A stretch of 12,609 nt of DNA from Planctomycetota bacterium (GTDB taxonomy: Bacteria > Planctomycetota > UBA11346). Below are positions 8,408 through 12,609 of the stretch, piece by piece. How positions within the stretch are numbered: the stretch's first letter is position 1; each line of letters starts with the position of its first letter. The stretch is from the NCBI GenBank assembly GCA_947440715.1, contig CANETI010000022.1, positions 1-12,609 on the forward strand, read 5' to 3'. The notes under the pieces are model-generated. The model did no database searches. It was not told the origin of the DNA and was given only the letters and a program-made list of their open reading frames with translations. Both the position numbers and the translations under genes were made by a program.

Positions 8408-8480
8408 CAAAGGCGGACGTTTATCTGAGCGCCAACGTCGAGAATCTTTATCTGAGCGCCAACGGCGCGGACCAATAATA
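8402..8480. repeat. Short tandem array, three units of 25-27 bp
   Basis: Three consecutive units begin with (C/G)AGCGCCAA at 8402, 8427 and 8454. The first two end in TTTATCT. TTTATCTGAGCGCCAAC is identical at 8420-8436 and 8447-8463, a 27-bp period. Unit 1 contains CGCC-AAA-GGCG, and unit 3 contains a perfect GCGCC-AAC-GGCGC hairpin (8456-8468). In unit 2 the second arm is degraded. Unit 3 doubles as the left end of the larger mirrored element. With only three unequal units this is not a CRISPR. Confidence 0.75.
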
Positions 8481-8526
8481 GCCTAGGGCAAATGAGCGCA
8501 GCGAATGTCGTCCTAGGAATTATTGG
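8472..8526. repeat. Two-tier hairpin inside the mirrored element
   Basis: CCAATAAT (8472-8479) pairs with ATTATTGG (8519-8526), and within it CCTAGG (8482-8487) pairs with CCTAGG (8512-8517), leaving a 24-nt loop. The junction is slightly asymmetric (two bases against one). In RNA it would form a stable stem for transcripts from either direction. Confidence 0.6.
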
Positions 8527-8630
8527 GAAATATGGATAGAGGGCTGAAGGCCCGAGCTATTGGTCATGATGTTATATATTGGCCAGATTTCGAACTCGGA
8601 ATAGGACGGGCTTTCAGCCCTAGCCATGTT

Positions 8631-8649
8631 CCTATGGCGTTGCCATAGG
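8631..8649. repeat. Perfect 8-bp-stem hairpin with GTT loop
   Basis: CCTATGGC (8631-8638) and GCCATAGG (8642-8649) are exact complements around a 3-nt loop. It sits at the inner boundary of the right end of the mirrored element. No T-run follows in either direction, so it is not a typical intrinsic terminator. Confidence 0.7.
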
Positions 8650-8782
8650 CTAATATCGTTACGCGCCGTTGGCGCTCAAGAAAAATGAACTTCTCCCGAT
8701 TCGTACACACCGTAACAGGCGAGTAATGCAATTGCCCGGTGAACACGCGAGCAAGTATTGCGTCTCCGTGATCCGTTTGAAT

Positions 8783-10120
8783 ATGCCGACCATGTTCAGT
8801 ACTCGCGCCTTAGCTCAGTCCTTGTTTTCGGCGGCAATAACCGCGGCCGATCCGGCCTATGCCATTCAACAACAATTAACTCGTCAGGGTGACGAGTTGG
8901 TGGTGGGATCGTGGCGTCTGAATCTTGCCCGCTGCAAGCGCGTTGTGGTTATTGGTGCGGGTAAAGCCTCTGCGCGTATGGCAAGTGCGGTGGAAAAACT
9001 ATTAGGTGATCGCATCGACGCGGGCGTGGTGGTGGTTAAATATGGACATTCGGAAACCTTGTCGCGCATACGCCAATACGAAGCGGCGCATCCGGTTCCC
9101 GATGAGGCTGGGGTTGCGGGAGTTGCGGCGATCGAGCAAGCGGTGTTGGGATTAGGGGCCGACGATTTAGTTATCGCCTGTTGGTCTGGCGGCGCATCGG
9201 CATTATTACCGGCGCCGCACGTTGGATTAACCTTAGCCGATAAACAAGCGGTAACGCAAGCGTTGTTAGCAAGTGGCGCTGATATTGCGGTGGTTAACGC
9301 CGTGCGAAAACATTGCTCACGTTTAAAGGGTGGGCAATTAGCGCGATTAATTGCTCCAGCACGGGTGTTGTGTCTGGCCGTAAGCGATGTGGTTGGCGAT
9401 GATTTAGCGACCATTGGCTCCGGTCCCTTTGTTGCGGACCCAACGACCTTTATTGCGGTGCAGGAACACCTGACACGTTATCAGGTTGCCGTGCCCGCAG
9501 CGGTGAGAAAATTGATTGCTGACGGCATCGCTGGCCGTGTTCCAGAAACACCCAAGGCTAATGACCCTTGTTTCAAGCATGTCCATCACCATTTAGTTGC
9601 GAGCAATGCCCAGGCCATCGCTGCCATTGCCGAACAAGCGCGCGTTGCTGGTTACGAACCCGTGGTGTGGCAGCAGCCCTTAATTGGTGAAGCACGTGCG
9701 GCCGGCGCAACCTTTGCCGCAGCCGCTGTGCGCTCCTTGGATAATAAAAAACGTATCTGCATAATCGCCGGTGGAGAAACTACCGTTACCCTAGGTGATA
9801 AACCAGGAAAAGGCGGGCGAAATCAAGAATTTGCCCTCGCCGCCGCCGGAATGCTGAGCGCGACGCGCTGGCTTGGACAGCCAGCCCCAATTACAATTCT
9901 AGCTGCTGGCACAGACGGCACAGACGGTCCAACCGATGCCGCTGGCGCTATTGCCGATGGCACCACCAAACAGCGCGGTGATGCGGCAGGTGTGGATTTA
10001 GAACAACACCTGAATCAGCATAATGCCTATCCTTATTTTAAAGCGATCGGCGACTTGATTATCACCGGTGCAACTGGGACTAATGTGATGGATGTGAATA
10101 TTGCGTTGGTGTCGCCGTAA
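8783..10120 (+). CDS. Glycerate 2-kinase (GckA/TtuD-like, MOFRL family)
   Basis: Cytoplasmic enzyme expected to phosphorylate D-glycerate to 2-phosphoglycerate with ATP, feeding glyoxylate, tartronate or serine-derived carbon into lower glycolysis. From ATG 8783 it has 445 residues, normal for the family. The N-terminal DUF4147 domain shows G58-A-G-K61-A-S-A, H-P-V-P-D (103-107), S-G-G-A-S (135-139; the third position is usually Gly), V-R-K-H-C-S-R-L-K-G-G and S-D-V-V-G-D-D-L-A-T-I-G-S-G-P. The C-terminal MOFRL domain shows G-G-E-T-T-V (330-335), G-K-G-G-R-N-Q-E-F, G-T-D-G-T-D-G-P-T-D (from 376) and T-G-A-T-G-T-N-V near the end. The frame is open back to TTG 8669, but those codons lie in the repeat element and homology starts after 8783; ATG 8792 is an alternative. 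No Shine-Dalgarno is evident. Older annotations call relatives hydroxypyruvate reductase (ttuD). It is followed after 35 bp by the carotenoid oxygenase. Confidence 0.93.
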   Translation: MPTMFSTRALAQSLFSAAITAADPAYAIQQQLTRQGDELVVGSWRLNLARCKRVVVIGAGKASARMASAVEKLLGDRIDAGVVVVKYGHSETLSRIRQYEAAHPVPDEAGVAGVAAIEQAVLGLGADDLVIACWSGGASALLPAPHVGLTLADKQAVTQALLASGADIAVVNAVRKHCSRLKGGQLARLIAPARVLCLAVSDVVGDDLATIGSGPFVADPTTFIAVQEHLTRYQVAVPAAVRKLIADGIAGRVPETPKANDPCFKHVHHHLVASNAQAIAAIAEQARVAGYEPVVWQQPLIGEARAAGATFAAAAVRSLDNKKRICIIAGGETTVTLGDKPGKGGRNQEFALAAAGMLSATRWLGQPAPITILAAGTDGTDGPTDAAGAIADGTTKQRGDAAGVDLEQHLNQHNAYPYFKAIGDLIITGATGTNVMDVNIALVSP

Positions 10121-10155
10121 GGACAACGGACGTCACGTGTGTTCAGCTCTAGTCA

Positions 10156-11640
10156 ATGGCCGTGACCGAGATAGAAACTCCACCTATGACTCATTCCAAA
10201 GTTCGTTTCGCTGCTGGTCTTGAACCATGTACTATTCAAACCGAACGAACCACGTTGCCATTATCCGGCACCATTCCAGCGTGGCTACGCGGTACGCTTT
10301 ATCGTAATGGCCCAGCATTATGGCAGGCGGGGTCTACGACCTTACAGCATTGGTTTGATGGTTTTGCTAAATTACATGCATTTACCATTGAAGACGACGG
10401 CACAGTATCGTTTCAATGTCGGATGTTGGAGTCAGAACAATATCGTCGTTCGTTAGCGCAGGGACGTTTGTGGCGGCGGTTGTTTTCCACCCAGGGAACT
10501 CGCCGATGGTATCATAAAATTTCGCAATTTATCTGGCCGAGATATGGTGATAATGCCTTAGTGAATATTCAACCAATTGCGGGCAAAATGCTGGTGATGA
10601 CGGAATCGCCGCGCCAGGTGTCGGTGAATCCTGATAATTTAGCGGCGTTGGGTGATTTTCAGTTCACTGATCAACTACGTGGTGATAACACCACCGCGCA
10701 TCCGATGGTCGATCCAGTTACGGGTGAGCTGATTAATTTACTGACGAAATATAGTAAGGTCACCAAACACCAATTCACCCGGATGAAAGCGGGCACGCAA
10801 CAGCGGGAATTGATTGGTGTGCTGCGTGCGAACGAACCGAGTTATCACCATAGTTTTGGCCTGACGCCGCGTTTTATTATTTTTACCGAATGTCCGTTTG
10901 TGGTTCAGCCGCTGCGCATGGTGTTTGGCAATAGCACCATTTTGGGTAGTTATCGCTGGAAGCCGGAATTGGGTTTACGCATTAGTTTACTCGACCGGAA
11001 AACGGGCGCGGTGTTAGGCCCTTTTAAGACCGATCCGTTTTTCGGATTTCATCACGTGAATGCCTATGATGAGGGTGATGAAGTCGTCTTTGATCTACCG
11101 GTGGTCGAAGGACCGCAGGTATTTGAGGAATTATTAATGTCACGCATGGTCGTAGATGGCATCGTGACTGTACCGGTATTAAAACGCTTTCGCGTTAATC
11201 ACGTGAGCGGTCGGGTTAATCATTGCCCACTTGGAAGTGGTGGTTTTGATTTCCCGATTATTGATGAATGTCAACGCTGTAAACCGGCACAAGTAATTTA
11301 CGGTTGCGGTCTCTCTGCGGGGCGCAGTCATGACATGCTCAATCAATTGGTACGACGACCGTGCGACGGTGGCCAGGATCTGACTTGGGTCGAAGAAGGC
11401 TGTTACCCTGGAGAACCGATTTTTGTCGCCAAGCCAGGTGGGGCACCAGACGACGGTGTGCTTTTAAGCGTGGTGTTAGACGCAAACCGTTCGACGTCAT
11501 TTTTGTTAATATTGGATGCCACGTCCATGCGTGAACTCGCCCGCGCCCAGGTGCCCCATGTGGTGCCATTCGGCTTTCATGGGTCATTTGTGCCGATCGG
11601 TAATAAAAATGGTCGCAAAAGTGATGGTCAGAATAGCTGA
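10156..11640 (+). CDS. Carotenoid-cleavage oxygenase (RPE65/CCD family)
   Basis: Non-heme iron dioxygenase of the seven-bladed beta-propeller family that splits a double bond in carotenoids, apocarotenoids or related stilbenes. The 494 residues include the family opening (G-T-L-Y-R-N-G-P) and all four iron-binding His in context: H182 (A-H-P-M-V-D-P), H232 (Y-H-H-S-F-G-L-T), H299 (F-H-H-V-N-A-Y) and H475 (P-F-G-F-H-G-S-F). Of the three second-shell Glu, E150 (M-T-E) and E420 (Y-P-G-E-P-I-F-V) are present; the third position reads F-D365-F-P, where most members have Glu. No signal peptide or lipid anchor is seen. ATG 10156 is the first possible start and ATG 10186 is about as likely; neither has a clear Shine-Dalgarno. 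It lies 35 bp after the glycerate kinase, so co-transcription is likely, though no metabolic link is obvious. No other carotenoid gene is in the window. Family certain, substrate and cleavage site unknown. Confidence 0.95.
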   Translation: MAVTEIETPPMTHSKVRFAAGLEPCTIQTERTTLPLSGTIPAWLRGTLYRNGPALWQAGSTTLQHWFDGFAKLHAFTIEDDGTVSFQCRMLESEQYRRSLAQGRLWRRLFSTQGTRRWYHKISQFIWPRYGDNALVNIQPIAGKMLVMTESPRQVSVNPDNLAALGDFQFTDQLRGDNTTAHPMVDPVTGELINLLTKYSKVTKHQFTRMKAGTQQRELIGVLRANEPSYHHSFGLTPRFIIFTECPFVVQPLRMVFGNSTILGSYRWKPELGLRISLLDRKTGAVLGPFKTDPFFGFHHVNAYDEGDEVVFDLPVVEGPQVFEELLMSRMVVDGIVTVPVLKRFRVNHVSGRVNHCPLGSGGFDFPIIDECQRCKPAQVIYGCGLSAGRSHDMLNQLVRRPCDGGQDLTWVEEGCYPGEPIFVAKPGGAPDDGVLLSVVLDANRSTSFLLILDATSMRELARAQVPHVVPFGFHGSFVPIGNKNGRKSDGQNS

Positions 11641-11695
11641 GGCTTATTCGACGCCGTGATGAAAGAGTGCTTGTGAAGGTAAAATAGGATAGTTC

Positions 11696-11727
11696 GCGGC
11701 ATTGATGGTTTTGCCGCTTTATTGTTT
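11696..11727 (+). terminator. Candidate intrinsic terminator after the carotenoid oxygenase gene
   Basis: GCGGCA (11696-11701) and TGCCGC (11712-11717) form a 6-bp GC-rich stem around a 10-nt loop, followed at once by TTTATTGTTT (11718-11727). It lies 56 bp after the oxygenase stop and touches the stop codon of the convergent gene. Stem and T-run are modest. Confidence 0.45.
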
Positions 11728-12609
11728 ATGGGATTGGGATAATAGGAATCACGGGATTTATACCCAGCGTCGCTGGTTCAATTTCTAAACGCACGCGTAA
11801 ACCAATGGTGGTGGGTTCGCCTGGACGACGATTATTGCGATCGTTGGGGTCGGGTTGTGCCGTGATGAGGTTGGGCAATTCTTCAAAGGCGATGCCTGCG
11901 TTGATGGAAGCGATTGCGGCAAGTGCTGCGGGCGTTACTGGTCCTTTATAATCCTCATTTGCCGCACCAAATACGGATGATTCCATGGACAGGGTGGCTT
12001 CGTTCCAGCGATACGTTCCACCAAATGGGCAGGTCAAAGTCGTATTCCATAGGCGTTGATGTACGGTAACCGGATCTTCTTTGGGAAATAATCGATGCCA
12101 TTCATTTAAGATAGCGATGTCGTTGTTGACGCGGTTGTCCATCCAATCGGATAAACGACCGCGATTATCTAATTCATTGAGTTGGACGAGAAAATTAGGC
12201 TGTATAAACGCGGCCATTTGCTCTCCCAGCCAGGGGCGTTGGTCAGGCACGGGTTTTCCGGCGGTGGTGGCAGCGCGTTTAGCTATGAGACGGTCAATCG
12301 CATTTTTCATCACCGTTTCATTAACCGTCAGCGTCAATCCTTCTGCTGCGGGTAAGTAAAAAAGGCGTAAATTAAAACCGTTTCCGGCTTCCTGTGTTGG
12401 TGCAACCACCACATAAGTCATACCTTTCCATTCGTTGGTTGTCCAAGTTAATAAATTGGGGGCGGAGGTTTTTGCCATCGCTTGTAAGGCGGTAAGGAAT
12501 GCCGCTAGTTTTAATTGATTGCGTACCGCAATGTGGATGCCAATAGGAAAGCGGTTAGCATCTTTTTCTAATTGACTAAAGCGATCGTAACGATTGTTCA
12601 TGGGGTTGA
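11726..12609 (-). CDS. Unrecognised PVC-type protein, possibly DUF3352-like (C-terminal part; 5' end beyond right edge)
   Basis: The frame is open from the right edge to TAA at 11726-11728. An in-frame ATG at 12601 exists, but codons upstream (Asn, Pro) remain open and no ribosome-binding site can be judged, so this is probably the end of a larger protein. In numbering from that ATG, residues 18-108 follow an alternation I associate with DUF3352-like proteins: a hydrophobic block (IGIHIAVRNQLKLAAFLTAL), then W-K-G-M-T-Y-V-V-V, a strand pair ending L-R-L-F-Y, and L-T-V-N-E-T-V-M-K-N-A-I-D-R-L. Residues 178-212 contain V-T-V-H-Q-R-L-W, C191-P-F-G-G195-T-Y-R-W-N and M-E-S-S-V-F-G, a signature I recall from planctomycete and verrucomicrobial hypothetical proteins. 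The tail is Pro/Ile-rich (N-P-V-I-P-I-I-P-I-P). No catalytic motif or membrane segment is visible. It converges on the carotenoid oxygenase gene. Function unknown; the family link rests on memory only. Confidence 0.75.
   Translation of the reverse strand, partial: NPMNNRYDRFSQLEKDANRFPIGIHIAVRNQLKLAAFLTALQAMAKTSAPNLLTWTTNEWKGMTYVVVAPTQEAGNGFNLRLFYLPAAEGLTLTVNETVMKNAIDRLIAKRAATTAGKPVPDQRPWLGEQMAAFIQPNFLVQLNELDNRGRLSDWMDNRVNNDIAILNEWHRLFPKEDPVTVHQRLWNTTLTCPFGGTYRWNEATLSMESSVFGAANEDYKGPVTPAALAAIASINAGIAFEELPNLITAQPDPNDRNNRRPGEPTTIGLRVRLEIEPATLGINPVIPIIPIP

Larger units (their letters stand above)
8454..8677. repeat. 224-bp mirrored palindrome element (REP/BIME- or MITE-like)
   Basis: The two ends are inverted copies. 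8454-8491 matches the reverse complement of 8640-8677 at 33 of 38 positions, including a perfect outer 16 bp (GAGCGCCAACGGCGCG at 8454-8469 against 8662-8677). Inside is a second mirrored pair: GGGCTGAAGGCCCG (8541-8554) against CGGGCTTTCAGCCC (8607-8620), one mismatch. Hairpins therefore follow the order A-B-C, centre, C'-B'-A'. There is no coding capacity and no transposase, and I found no flanking target duplication. Clusters of such GC-rich palindromes are typical of REP sequences mobilised by RAYT (TnpA-REP) transposases; assigning this one to that class is an inference. It fills the gap between the divergent efflux operon and glycerate kinase gene. Confidence 0.75.
8297..8782. other. Divergent intergenic region, 486 bp, dominated by repeats
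   Basis: This gap lies between the leftward efflux operon and the rightward glycerate kinase gene. From left to right it holds the possible N-terminal extension of the channel gene (to 8362), the 28-bp palindrome, the tandem array, the mirrored element, and about 105 bp of plain sequence before ATG 8783. Both transcription units must start here, yet I see no promoter with good matches at both -10 and -35. TTGCCC (N18) TATTGC in the last 70 bp before the kinase is the best weak candidate. Confidence 0.5.

Noticed and set aside
8402..8480. CRISPR array
   Set aside because: There are only three units with 8-10 bp between cores, unequal ends and no cas gene; spacers of CRISPR size are absent.
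8160..8486. 108-codon plus-strand frame across the channel gene start and repeat array
   Set aside because: It is antisense to the lipoprotein signal region, and its C-terminal half merely translates the tandem repeat (SERQRR repeats).
8454..8677. Complete insertion sequence
   Set aside because: There are inverted ends but only 224 bp, no transposase frame, and no target-site duplication visible in the flanks.
8783..10120. Hydroxypyruvate reductase
   Set aside because: The name persists in older annotations of ttuD-like genes, but there is no Rossmann-type dehydrogenase motif; the DUF4147/MOFRL signatures indicate glycerate 2-kinase.

Overview
The window looks like a chromosomal segment of a Gram-negative bacterium of the Planctomycetes-Verrucomicrobia (PVC) group. 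Two observations support this. The left-edge gene is a PSCyt1/DUF1549 protein, a family concentrated in PVC genomes. The right-edge gene carries a C-P-x-G-G-x-Y-x-W-N / M-E-S-x-V-x-G segment that I remember from PVC hypothetical proteins. The tripartite efflux system implies an outer membrane. A genus cannot be assigned by eye.

Layout, left to right. (1) Positions 1-1033, minus strand: 5' part of a secreted PSCyt1-DUF1549 protein running off the left edge. (2) Positions 1034-1544: a 511-bp divergent intergenic region with a fair leftward promoter and two 13-bp palindromes. (3) Positions 1545-2402, plus strand: an orphan protein with a possible Fe(II)/2-oxoglutarate dioxygenase facial triad. 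(4) Positions 8296 down to 2422, minus strand: a three-gene operon with 4-nt overlaps encoding an outer-membrane lipoprotein channel (OprM/NodT type), a membrane-fusion protein and an RND permease, together one drug/solute efflux pump. (5) Positions 8297-8782: a 486-bp divergent intergenic region packed with repeats. It has a perfect 28-bp palindrome, a short tandem array with a period near 26 bp, and a 224-bp mirrored element whose 38-bp ends are inverted copies of each other (33/38). (6) Positions 8783-10120 and 10156-11640, plus strand: glycerate 2-kinase (MOFRL family) and a carotenoid-cleavage oxygenase (RPE65/CCD family), 35 bp apart and probably co-transcribed, followed by a candidate terminator. 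(7) Position 12609 down to 11726, minus strand: the C-terminal part of an unrecognised, possibly DUF3352-like, PVC protein running off the right edge.

The efflux genes clearly work together. The glycerate kinase and carotenoid oxygenase are adjacent, but no shared pathway is evident. The rest is a patchwork of single genes. I see no defence system, CRISPR array, rRNA, tRNA or intact transposase. The least explained part is the repeat cluster at 8380-8677. It looks like a REP/BIME- or MITE-like non-autonomous element placed between two divergent transcription units, with a separate operator-like palindrome next to the efflux operon. The window gives no firm evidence for a new multi-gene system.
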